A stretch of 64,000 nt of DNA from Bog-473 sp963781955 (GTDB lineage: Bacteria > Actinomycetota > Acidimicrobiia > Acidimicrobiales > RAAP-2): assembly GCA_963781955.1 (NCBI GenBank), contig CAWAHU010000001.1:434001-498000 (forward strand), in the 5' to 3' direction. Below are positions 53,023 to 60,570 of this stretch, piece after piece; position 1 is the stretch's first letter, and every line of letters begins with the position of its first letter. The notes under the pieces were generated by a model, which did no database searches, was not told the DNA's origin, and saw only the letters and a program-made list of their open reading frames with translations. Position numbers and translations under genes: made by a program.

Positions 53023-56000
53023 ATGACCCAGATCGGTGCGGGAGGCTCCTTCGGGCCCAACGCGTGGCTGGTCGACGACATGTACGAGCGCTACCTGGCC
53101 GACCCCACGTCGGTCAGTGAGAGCTGGCGCGAGTTCTTCGCCGACTACCGGCCCGCTCCCGTCCCGGCGCCCCCCGCGACGCCGATCTCCGGTCCGGGCC
53201 AAGGAGCCCAGCCTGAGGTCGAGCCCGCCGGCCCGGTCCCGGCCGCGGCTGCTCCCGCCGCCTCGACCACGCCCACGGGAGAGGTCCCGGCCGCACCCGC
53301 TTCGGCACCGGTGCGCGAGGAGGCCGAGCAACCCGTCCTGCTGCGCGGCGCAGCGTCGAGGATCGTCGCCAACATGGAGGCGAGCCTGGGCGTGCCCACC
53401 GCCACCAGCGTGCGCTCCGTGCCGGCGAGGCTGCTCGAGGTCAACCGCCTCATCTTGAACAATCAGCTGGCGCGCACGAGCGGCGCCAAGGTGAGCTTCA
53501 CGCACATCATCGGCTACGCCGTCGTGCGAGCGCTGCACGACGTGCCCGCGCTCAACGCGGCCTTCGTGCCGGACGTCGACGGCAGCGGCAAGCCGGGTGT
53601 GGTGCACCACAAGCACGTCGGACTCGGCTTGGCCGTCGACCAGGAGAAGAGCGACGGCAGTCGGACGCTGCTGGTGCCGTGCATCAAAGACGCGGACACC
53701 CTCGACTTCCGCTCGTTCGTCCTGGCCTACGAGGACCTCATCCGCAAGATCCACACCAACAAGATCGCCCCCGACGACTTCGCCGGCACGACTGTTTCGC
53801 TCACCAACCCGGGCACGCTCGGCACGGTGCAGTCGGTCCCGCGCCTGATGCCCGGCCAGGGGGCCATCATCGGCGTGGGCGCGCTGGGCTACCCGGCCGG
53901 ATTCGAGGCGGCGGACCCCCGTGTCCTGGCGCAGTTGGGGCTGGGCAAGGTGGTCACGATCACGTCGACCTACGACCACCGGATCATCCAGGGAGCAGAG
54001 TCGGGGTTGTTCCTCGGCCGGGTGGCTGAATTCCTGACGGGCGCCGACGGCTTCTACGACGCCTTGTTCGAGTCGATGGGCGTGCCCTACGAGCCGGTCC
54101 GCTGGCAGGTCGACACCAACGTGGCCGACGGATCGGAGTCGGGCGAGCACGAGCGGCTGCGCAAGCAGGTCCGGGTCCAGGCGCTCATCAACATGTACCG
54201 GGTCCGCGGCCACCTGATCGCGCACCTCGACCCGCTCGACGCGGAGCCGCCTCACATCCACCCCGAGCTCGACCCGCTCACCTACGGCCTCACCATCTGG
54301 GACCTGCCACGTGTCTTCGTGGCGGACGGTCTGGCCGGACGTGACACGGCCACCCTCGACCAGATCCTGCACGTGCTGCGCGACGCGTACTGCCGCACCC
54401 TCGGGATCGAGTACATGCACATCCAGGACCCCGAGCAGAAGCGCTGGATCCAGCAGCACGTCGAAGGTCAGCCCATCTCGGTCAAGGTAGAAGAGCAGCG
54501 GCACATCCTCGACCGGCTCAACGCAGCCGAGGTGTTCGAGCGGTTCCTGCACACCCGGTACGTGGGGCAGAAGCGCTTCGGGTTGGAGGGCGCCGAGTCG
54601 ACCATCGTCCTGCTCGACGCTCTGCTCGACGCCGCCGCCGGTTCGGGCGTGAGCGAGGTGGTGATGGGCATGGCCCACCGTGGCCGGCTGAACGTGCTGG
54701 CCAACATCGTGGGCAAGTCGTACCGGGAGATCTTCGAGGAGTTCGAGGGCAACCTCGACCCCGAGTCGGTCCAGGGGTCGGGCGACGTCAAGTACCACAA
54801 GGGCGCCCGTGGCGTGTTCATCGGGAGCGCGGGCGAGGAGCTGCCCGTCACGCTGGCCTCGAATCCGTCGCACCTCGAGGCCGTCGACCCCGTCGTGGAG
54901 GGCATGACGCGGGCCAAACAGGACCGGATCTCTCCGCCGACAGACGGGACGCCCGCAGCCGCTTCGGCGGCGGCCGCCGCCGCCGCCGGGTTCCCCTGCA
55001 TGTCGGTGCTGGTGCACGGCGACGCCGCCTTCGCCGGCCAAGGCGTCGTAGCCGAGACCCTCAACCTCTCCGGCCTCTCGGGATACCGGACCGGGGGCAC
55101 CGTCCACGTGGTCATCAACAACCAGCTCGGGTTCACCACGGCGCCGGCATCGGCTCGCACGTCGGTGTATCCGACCGACGTCGCGAAGATGGTGCAGGCG
55201 CCCATCTTCCACGTCAACGGCGACGACCCCGAGGCGTGTGTACGTGCGGCCCGCTTGGCCTTCACCTTCCGCCAGACGTTCCACAAGGACGTCGTGATCG
55301 ACCTCGTCTGCTACCGCAAGCACGGGCACAACGAAGGCGACGACCCCAGCTACACCCAGCCCCTGATGTACCAGCGCATCGACGCGAAGCGGTCCGTGCG
55401 CAAGCTCTACACCGAAGCACTCGTGCGCCGCGGCGACATCACGCTCGAGGAGGCCGAGTCCGCGCTCGACGACTTCAACGCCAAGCTGCAGGCGGTGCTC
55501 GACGAGGTACGGGGCGAGCCCTCGCTCGCACCCACGGAGCTGCCGGCGCCCGAACCGCCGCCGGTCGACGAGCCGTCGGCTGAGACGGGCGTGACGCCCG
55601 AGGTGCTGCGGGCCTTGTCGGTGGTCGTGCGGTCGGTCCCCAACGGGTTCACCACCCACCCCAAGCTCGAGCGCCAGTTCGCCCAACGAGACGAGCTGGT
55701 GGCCGCCGGGCAGGTGGACTGGGCGTTGGCCGAGGCCCTCGCCATCGGCTCGCTCATGTACGACGGAGTGAACGTCCGGCTCACCGGGCAGGACACCCGG
55801 CGCGGGACCTTTTCACACCGCCACGCTGTCCTGGTCGACTACGCCAACGGCGAGGAGTACGTGCCCCTGGCGCACATCCGCGACGGCTTGCGGCGGATGG
55901 GCGCGGCTGGCCTCGAGCCGCACGGCGAGATGGGCAACTTCACGGTGCGGGACTCGTTGCTGTCCGAGTACGCCGCGGTGGGCTTCGAGTACGGGTACTC

Positions 56001-56787
56001 GGTGGAGGCCCCCGAGTCCCTGGTCGCCTGGGAGGCGCAGTTCGGCGACTTCGCCAACGGGGCGCAGATCATCATCGACAATTTCCTGGTGGCCGCAGAG
56101 GACAAGTGGGGCCAGCATTCGGGGCTCGTCATGCTGCTCCCGCACGGCTACGAAGGGCAGGGTCCCGAACACTCCTCCTCACGCTTCGAGCGCTTCCTGG
56201 CGTTGTCCGCGCGGGGCAACCTCCGGGTGACCGTGCCGTCGACCTCCGCCCAGTACTTCCACCTCCTGCGTTCCCAGGCCCGTCTGGCCCCGAAGCGGCC
56301 GCTCATCGTGGTCACCCCCAAATCAATACTGCGGGCACACGCCTCCCGCTCTGCCCTGACCGAGCTGGAGTCGGGCTCGTTCCGCCACGTCGTCGACGAC
56401 CCCGGCACCGACCCCGAGGCGGTGTGGCGCATCGTGCTGTGCAGCGGCAAGGTCAGCCACGAGGCGGCGTCCCACAAGACCGAGCTCGCGCCCGAGGCCG
56501 CCGCCCAGGTAGCGGTGGTCCGGGTCGAGCAGCTCTATCCATGGCCCCAAGCGCTCCTGTCCGACGTGTTCGAACGCTACGCGGCGGCGACAGAGGTGGT
56601 CTGGTTGCAAGAGGAACCCGAGAACATGGGTGCCTGGCCATTCGTCCACGCGCGCCTCCATGCATGCCTGCCTGGGCGGCTCCGTCTGCGTCACGTGAGC
56701 CGGACCGAGTCGGCCAGTCCCGCCACGGGCAGCGCCGCCCTGCACCAGCTCGAGCAGGCCGACCTTCTGCGGTGCGCTATTGGCTGA
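53023..56787 (+). CDS. kgd: Multifunctional 2-oxoglutarate dehydrogenase E1/E2 component
   Basis: 1254-residue actinobacterial Kgd/OdhA-type enzyme joining an E2-like acyltransferase domain to a ThDP E1 domain; it oxidises or decarboxylates 2-oxoglutarate in the TCA cycle. The start has the E1 helix PNAWLVDDMYERYLADPTSV. A Pro/Ala linker (about 45-105) leads to the E2 core with catalytic His in TYDHRIIQGAESG (about 315-327). The E1 part has HRGRLNVLANIVGKSYREI, YHKGARG, NLSGLSGYRTGGT and HNEGDDPSYTQPLMY. No lipoyl domain is present, as usual for this fusion. TAGGGT is 6 nt before the ATG. Confidence 0.95.
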   Translation: MTQIGAGGSFGPNAWLVDDMYERYLADPTSVSESWREFFADYRPAPVPAPPATPISGPGQGAQPEVEPAGPVPAAAAPAASTTPTGEVPAAPASAPVREEAEQPVLLRGAASRIVANMEASLGVPTATSVRSVPARLLEVNRLILNNQLARTSGAKVSFTHIIGYAVVRALHDVPALNAAFVPDVDGSGKPGVVHHKHVGLGLAVDQEKSDGSRTLLVPCIKDADTLDFRSFVLAYEDLIRKIHTNKIAPDDFAGTTVSLTNPGTLGTVQSVPRLMPGQGAIIGVGALGYPAGFEAADPRVLAQLGLGKVVTITSTYDHRIIQGAESGLFLGRVAEFLTGADGFYDALFESMGVPYEPVRWQVDTNVADGSESGEHERLRKQVRVQALINMYRVRGHLIAHLDPLDAEPPHIHPELDPLTYGLTIWDLPRVFVADGLAGRDTATLDQILHVLRDAYCRTLGIEYMHIQDPEQKRWIQQHVEGQPISVKVEEQRHILDRLNAAEVFERFLHTRYVGQKRFGLEGAESTIVLLDALLDAAAGSGVSEVVMGMAHRGRLNVLANIVGKSYREIFEEFEGNLDPESVQGSGDVKYHKGARGVFIGSAGEELPVTLASNPSHLEAVDPVVEGMTRAKQDRISPPTDGTPAAASAAAAAAAGFPCMSVLVHGDAAFAGQGVVAETLNLSGLSGYRTGGTVHVVINNQLGFTTAPASARTSVYPTDVAKMVQAPIFHVNGDDPEACVRAARLAFTFRQTFHKDVVIDLVCYRKHGHNEGDDPSYTQPLMYQRIDAKRSVRKLYTEALVRRGDITLEEAESALDDFNAKLQAVLDEVRGEPSLAPTELPAPEPPPVDEPSAETGVTPEVLRALSVVVRSVPNGFTTHPKLERQFAQRDELVAAGQVDWALAEALAIGSLMYDGVNVRLTGQDTRRGTFSHRHAVLVDYANGEEYVPLAHIRDGLRRMGAAGLEPHGEMGNFTVRDSLLSEYAAVGFEYGYSVEAPESLVAWEAQFGDFANGAQIIIDNFLVAAEDKWGQHSGLVMLLPHGYEGQGPEHSSSRFERFLALSARGNLRVTVPSTSAQYFHLLRSQARLAPKRPLIVVTPKSILRAHASRSALTELESGSFRHVVDDPGTDPEAVWRIVLCSGKVSHEAASHKTELAPEAAAQVAVVRVEQLYPWPQALLSDVFERYAAATEVVWLQEEPENMGAWPFVHARLHACLPGRLRLRHVSRTESASPATGSAALHQLEQADLLRCAIG

Positions 56788-58336
56788 GCCGCACCACGTC
56801 GTGGTGGACGGGTCGAACCTGGCCACCGAGGGTCGCACCGCACCGAGCCTGAGGCAGCTCGACGAGGCGGTGCACGCGTACGCCGCAGAAGACCCCGAGG
56901 CCAGCATCATCGTGGTCGTCGACGCCACGTTCGAGCACCGCGTGTCGGAGTCCGAGCGGGAAGAGGTGCGCGAGGCCATGCTGAACGGCGAGGTGATCTC
57001 GCCGCCTGCGGGTGCCATCGGCCGGGGTGACGCATTCGTCCTGCGCATCGCCGAGCGCACAGACGCTGTCGTCCTCTCGAACGACTCCTTCCAGGAGTTC
57101 CACGGCGAGCACCCGTGGCTCTTCGACGAGGGCCGGTTGATCGGCGGGAAGCCGGTCCCCGGCGTCGGGTGGATCTTCACGCCGAGGCTCCCCATCCGCG
57201 GGCCCAAGAGCCGGGCCGCCACCGCAGAGGCCCGGGCCAAGCGCGACCCGTCTTCGGCCCCGGCCAAGGCGGCCGAGTTGGCCAAAGCGGCGAAGAAGGC
57301 GGCCAAGAAGTCGGGCAAGGCCAAGAAGGCGGCCGGGAGGCCGACCCCGCCGGTCGACACGAACTGGCCCCTGAGCCCGACGGTCCCTCCGCCGGGGTGG
57401 GTCCGGGTGGACCCCGTCCTGTCGAGCGCCATCGACGAGGCGGTCGAGGAGGCGCTGCACCCGCCCCGACCGGGGAAGGCCAAGGGCGCCGCGAGCAAGG
57501 GTACCCCCGCGCCGAAGGTGGCCCGTCCCAAGCACAACGACGGGGCGGGTGTCGCCCGAGGCGAGGTTGCGAGCCACACCGCCCGACCGGCCGAGGCCAC
57601 GACCGCCCGCCGGACGCGCAAGAAGCGCGCCGCGCCGCTGCCGGCCGTCAACGAGCCTCTTGATTTCATCAACTTCGTGGCCGCCTTCGCGGTGGGCAGC
57701 ACGGTCCAAGGTGAGGTGGTGTCCTTCACCTCGCATGGCGCCATGGTGGACGTGTCCCTGCCCGACGGAGACGTGCTCCACTGCTACATCCCTCTCGGCG
57801 CCATGGGGACTCCGCCACCGATCAAGGCGCGCCAGGTGTTGACGAAGGGGGAGCTTCGCCCCTTCGTACTCGCCGGACTCGATCCGTCGCGCCGTGTCGC
57901 GGAGCTGGCGCTACCGGCTCGTCCGCCCGCGGCCAAGGGCGAGGGGGCCGAGGGCGGGGCCGGGGGGACGGTCGGGCCAACGACCACGGTGACCGCGACG
58001 ACCACGAAGGGGACTGCTCCTGCCAAGAAGGCGGCCAAGGCGGCGAAGCCGACCAAGAACGCGGCTAAGAAGGCAGCGAAGACGTCGGCCGAGAAGCCGG
58101 CCAAGGAGGCGGCCAAGGTGGCGGCGAAGAAGGCCGTGGCCAAGCCGGGACCGGCAAAGAAGGCGGCCAAGGCAGCCAAGGTGCCCAAGGTGGCCAAGGC
58201 GACAAAGGCGAAAAAGGCGGCCAGGAAGGCGGTGACGCCGGCCAAGAAGGCGGTGACGCCGGCCAAGAAGTCAACGGCCAAGAAGGCCGGATCCGAGAGA
58301 CCCGCGAAGAGGCCGGGCTCGGCGCGCCGTCGCTGA
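56780..58336 (+). CDS. NYN/Zc3h12a-like putative RNase with S1-like domain and H1-like basic tail
   Basis: 518-residue protein of unusual architecture. Residues 5-150 form a PIN-like NYN domain of the Zc3h12a type: HHVVVDGSN (Asp10, Asn13), VVVDATFEHRV (Asp49), GRGDAFVLRIAERTDAVVL (Asp85, Asp96) and SNDSF (Asp103), an acidic site for metal-dependent RNA cleavage. A basic, Pro-rich linker follows. Residues about 305-375 look S1-like (GSTVQGEVVSFTSHGAMVDV, DGDVLHCYIP). The last 125 residues are Lys/Ala-rich, like histone H1 tails. The TTG at 56780 overlaps the kgd stop by 8 bp. RNase activity is inferred from the motifs. Confidence 0.75.
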   Translation: MAEPHHVVVDGSNLATEGRTAPSLRQLDEAVHAYAAEDPEASIIVVVDATFEHRVSESEREEVREAMLNGEVISPPAGAIGRGDAFVLRIAERTDAVVLSNDSFQEFHGEHPWLFDEGRLIGGKPVPGVGWIFTPRLPIRGPKSRAATAEARAKRDPSSAPAKAAELAKAAKKAAKKSGKAKKAAGRPTPPVDTNWPLSPTVPPPGWVRVDPVLSSAIDEAVEEALHPPRPGKAKGAASKGTPAPKVARPKHNDGAGVARGEVASHTARPAEATTARRTRKKRAAPLPAVNEPLDFINFVAAFAVGSTVQGEVVSFTSHGAMVDVSLPDGDVLHCYIPLGAMGTPPPIKARQVLTKGELRPFVLAGLDPSRRVAELALPARPPAAKGEGAEGGAGGTVGPTTTVTATTTKGTAPAKKAAKAAKPTKNAAKKAAKTSAEKPAKEAAKVAAKKAVAKPGPAKKAAKAAKVPKVAKATKAKKAARKAVTPAKKAVTPAKKSTAKKAGSERPAKRPGSARRR

Positions 58337-58356
58337 CTGCCGGTACCCTGCTCGCG

Positions 58357-58806
58357 GTGTTGCCCCGACCCGACGACGTCCTGCCTCATCGGCCTCCGTT
58401 CCTCTTCGTGTCCGAGGTGACGGCGGTGGAGCCGGGCACGTCGGCAAGCGGCCTCTGGCGGATCACCGGCGAGGAGCCCTTCTTCGAGGGGCACTTCCCT
58501 GGGCGCCCGACCCTCCCTGGGGTCCTGATGGTGGAGTCGCTCGCCCAGTTGGGCGGAGTGGCCGTGCTGCTCGACCCGCGCTACGCCGGCAAGCTCCCCC
58601 TCTTCGGTGGGATCGACAAGGCGCGGTTCCGCCGCCAGGTCGTTCCGGGCGACACGCTCGAGCTCGAGGTGACGATGGATCGGCTCTCGGCCCGGGCGGG
58701 GCGGGGCCACGGCATCGCGTCGGTGGGCGGGCAGGAGGCCTGCGAGGCAGACCTGCTCTTCGTGATCATCGATGCCGAGGAGCAGGCTGGCGGTGGAGCG
58801 GCCTGA
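58357..58806 (+). CDS. fabZ: FabZ/FabA-like 3-hydroxyacyl-[ACP] dehydratase
   Basis: 149-residue single-hotdog dehydratase of fatty-acid synthesis. LPHRPPFLFVSEV begins the fold, and the active site is in GHFPGRPTLPGVLMVESLAQ, with catalytic His46 and Glu60. FGGIDKARFRRQVVPGDTL follows. The GTG at 58357 is 7 nt after TACCCT (58344-58349), so it is probably leaderless despite close neighbours. The stop overlaps the xthA start (TGATG). It may act on an unusual acyl chain, since no other fab genes are adjacent. Confidence 0.88.
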   Translation: MLPRPDDVLPHRPPFLFVSEVTAVEPGTSASGLWRITGEEPFFEGHFPGRPTLPGVLMVESLAQLGGVAVLLDPRYAGKLPLFGGIDKARFRRQVVPGDTLELEVTMDRLSARAGRGHGIASVGGQEACEADLLFVIIDAEEQAGGGAA

Positions 58807-59576
58807 TGCGTCTGGCCACCTGGAACGTCAACTCGCTCACGGCCCGGTTGCCTCGGGTGACCGCGTGGATCGAGATCCACCAACCCGACGTGCTGTGCAT
58901 GCAGGAGACCAAGCAGGCCGACGACAAGTTCCCCGAGGATGCGTTCGGCGCGCTGGGCTACGAATCCGCCCACTACGGTGACGGCCGCTGGAACGGCGTG
59001 GCCATCGTGAGCCGGGTGGGCCTCGAGGATGTCACCCGCGGCTTCGGTACCGCCGAGGACGACCACGGCTGTCGGATCGTTTCGGCTGGGTGTGCCGGTA
59101 CACGCGTGTTCAGCGTCTACGTGCCCAATGGCCGCGCCCTCGACAACGAGTTCTACGCGGTCAAGCTGGCCTGGTTGGCCCGCTTGCGGGCCACGCTCGA
59201 CGAGACGTGCCCGCCCGGGTCGTCGGTGGCGGTGTGCGGCGACTTCAACGTCGCTCCCGACGACGGCGACGTGTGGGACCCGGCCGCCTTCGTGGGCGCC
59301 ACCCACGTGAGCGAGCCCGAGCGCGCCGCGCTGCGCGAGGTCGAGGGGTGGGGGCTCGACGACGTGTTCCGGCGGTTCAACGACCCCGGCACCTTCACCT
59401 GGTGGGACTACCGGGCGGGGGACTTCCATCAGGGTCGGGGCATGCGAATCGACCTGGTCCTAGTCAGCGACGACCTGGCGCAGCGGGCCACCGGGGCCTT
59501 CCGTGACCGGGACGCCCGCAAGGGCCAGAAGCCGTCGGACCACGCGCCCGTCGTGATCGATTTCGCCGGGCCCTGA
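58806..59576 (+). CDS. xthA: Exodeoxyribonuclease III
   Basis: 256-residue AP endonuclease/3'-exonuclease of base-excision repair. The EEP-fold motifs are complete: LATWNVNSL (Asn7), LCMQETKQADD (Glu34), VYVPNGR, CGDFNVAP, MRIDLVLVSDDLAQR and the C-terminal SDHAPVVIDF. Length is normal. It shares its first base with the fabZ stop and is followed 3 bp later by a small membrane-protein gene. Confidence 0.94.
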   Translation: MRLATWNVNSLTARLPRVTAWIEIHQPDVLCMQETKQADDKFPEDAFGALGYESAHYGDGRWNGVAIVSRVGLEDVTRGFGTAEDDHGCRIVSAGCAGTRVFSVYVPNGRALDNEFYAVKLAWLARLRATLDETCPPGSSVAVCGDFNVAPDDGDVWDPAAFVGATHVSEPERAALREVEGWGLDDVFRRFNDPGTFTWWDYRAGDFHQGRGMRIDLVLVSDDLAQRATGAFRDRDARKGQKPSDHAPVVIDFAGP

Positions 59577-59579
59577 TCC

Positions 59580-59813
59580 GTGGTCGTCGGCGTCGTCCTC
59601 TTCACCCTGGCCGGCCTCGTCGCGGCCGTGCTCGGCTACCGCCTGCTCCGCAACGTCGACGGATGGGGCGACCGGTTCGTGGAGCGGATGCCGGAGTGGT
59701 TCCGGACCGGGGACACGACCGGCGACTTCCGCAAGAAGTTGGGCGCGGCGTGGCTGGTGGTGGGCGGCGTGTTCGCCGTCGTCGGTCTCGCACTGCTGGC
59801 CGGCCGCCACTAG
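59580..59813 (+). CDS. Small membrane protein of unknown function
   Basis: 77 residues with two hydrophobic segments (about 2-22 and 56-74) and a soluble middle rich in charged residues (RNVDGWGDRFVERMPEWFRTG). The GTG at 59580 follows the xthA stop by 3 bp, indicating co-transcription. No family known to me. Confidence 0.6.
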   Translation: MVVGVVLFTLAGLVAAVLGYRLLRNVDGWGDRFVERMPEWFRTGDTTGDFRKKLGAAWLVVGGVFAVVGLALLAGRH

Positions 59814-59895
59814 GCCGCGGCGCTGCCTCGGATCATTCGGCAGCTGGCATGACCGAAGCCTCTGAGGCCGAGGCGTCGAGAGGTGGTCCCGGCGT

Positions 59896-59944
59896 GGGCG
59901 CCTGGCCGTCGCCAAGAGCGGCCGAGCCGCTCGGCCAGGCACCC
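59896..59944. repeat. REP-like palindrome, copy 1
   Basis: Outer arms GGGCGCCTGGCCG (59896-59908) and CGGCCAGGCACCC (59932-59944) pair with one mismatch, and an inner stem GAGCGGC/GCCGCTC caps it. The core TGGCCGTCGCCAAGAGCGGC is shared with copy 2. It lies in the spacer between convergent genes ending at 59813 and 60031. Confidence 0.75.
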
Positions 59945-59957
59945 CGCCGAGAGACTT

Positions 59958-60015
59958 CCCGCAGTGCGTGGCCGTCGCCAAGAGCGGCCGGAGCCGCTCG
60001 GCCACGCACTGCGGG
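59958..60015. repeat. REP-like palindrome, copy 2
   Basis: Outer arms CCCGCAGTGCGTGGCCG (59958-59974) and CGGCCACGCACTGCGGG (59999-60015) are perfect over 17 bp, with the same capped inner stem GAGCGGC (59982-59988) and GCCGCTC (59993-59999). It is 13 bp from copy 1. Each is a possible terminator, but the shared core and differing outer arms resemble repetitive extragenic palindromes. Confidence 0.8.
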
Positions 60016-60030
60016 TGCCCCGCGGTCCGC

Positions 60031-60366
60031 CTACCGCATGTCCAACAACAGGTCCCGCAGCGGGACGCCGTCGCAGATGGCCACGATCATGTCGAAGTCC
60101 TCTTTGGTCAAGGACCGCTGCACTTCGGGCCAGCTGCGAGCACCATCTCGCATGTAGGACATGAAGATCTCCCAAATGGCCAGACGCTTGCGCATGCGCT
60201 CCACCTCGAACTCGAGCGAGGCGAAGTCGATGGGCTCAGGCCCCGTGGCCAACTGCGGAGGGTCCTCGACAGGAGGGGGGGAGTGGAACAAATCATGGCG
60301 CAGCCGCTCCAACGCCAACTCGATGGACCGGTCGTCCGAGAGTGACCTACCCATCTCCTTTTGCAC
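60031..60366 (-). CDS. Conserved small protein of unknown function
   Basis: 111 residues, no TM segment. RSIELALERLRHDLFHSPPP, then an amphipathic stretch FASLEFEVERMRKRLAIWEIFMSYMRDG that could form a coiled coil, and RSLTKEDFDMIVAICDGVPLRDLLLD at the end. The GTG at 60366 has GGAGG about 6 nt upstream on the minus strand; the nearby ATG at 60354 abuts its own AAGGAG too closely. I do not recognise a family. A structured 5' region precedes it. Confidence 0.68.
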   Translation of the reverse strand: MQKEMGRSLSDDRSIELALERLRHDLFHSPPPVEDPPQLATGPEPIDFASLEFEVERMRKRLAIWEIFMSYMRDGARSWPEVQRSLTKEDFDMIVAICDGVPLRDLLLDMR

Positions 60367-60388
60367 CTTCCCCTCCTGCTGTACCCAA

Positions 60389-60469
60389 GGGCGCTGTCCG
60401 CCGCAGCGCCCCTCCCGAGAGCCATGCTGACAGGGAGGGGCCAGGGGCTATAGATCCGTTCGGATCTAT
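60389..60469 (-). promoter_or_regulatory. Three consecutive hairpins in the ilvX-to-60366 spacer
   Basis: Hairpin A pairs GGGCGCTG (60389-60396) with CAGCGCCC (60404-60411). Hairpin B pairs CCCCTCCC (60409-60416) with GGGAGGGG (60433-60440) and overlaps A, so A and B exclude each other. Hairpin C pairs ATAGATCCG (60450-60458) with CGGATCTAT (60461-60469) around TT, an AT-rich palindrome in GC-rich DNA. A and B could regulate or terminate; C looks like an operator or promoter core. Confidence 0.55.
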
Positions 60470-60570
60470 TCGCGGGCCCTGCGCCCCTTTGTTGTCGCCC
60501 GTGTGACCTGGTTGTTCGTCCGTTGTCTTTGTGCGGCGGGGCGTGGACCCCGCCCGCGGGCACGCTCCGT

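Noticed and set aside
52975..55686. 903-residue open frame antisense to kgd
   Set aside because: It mirrors the kgd reading frame, is Arg/Val/Asp-rich without domain motifs, and kgd has clear motifs throughout. Typical high-G+C shadow.
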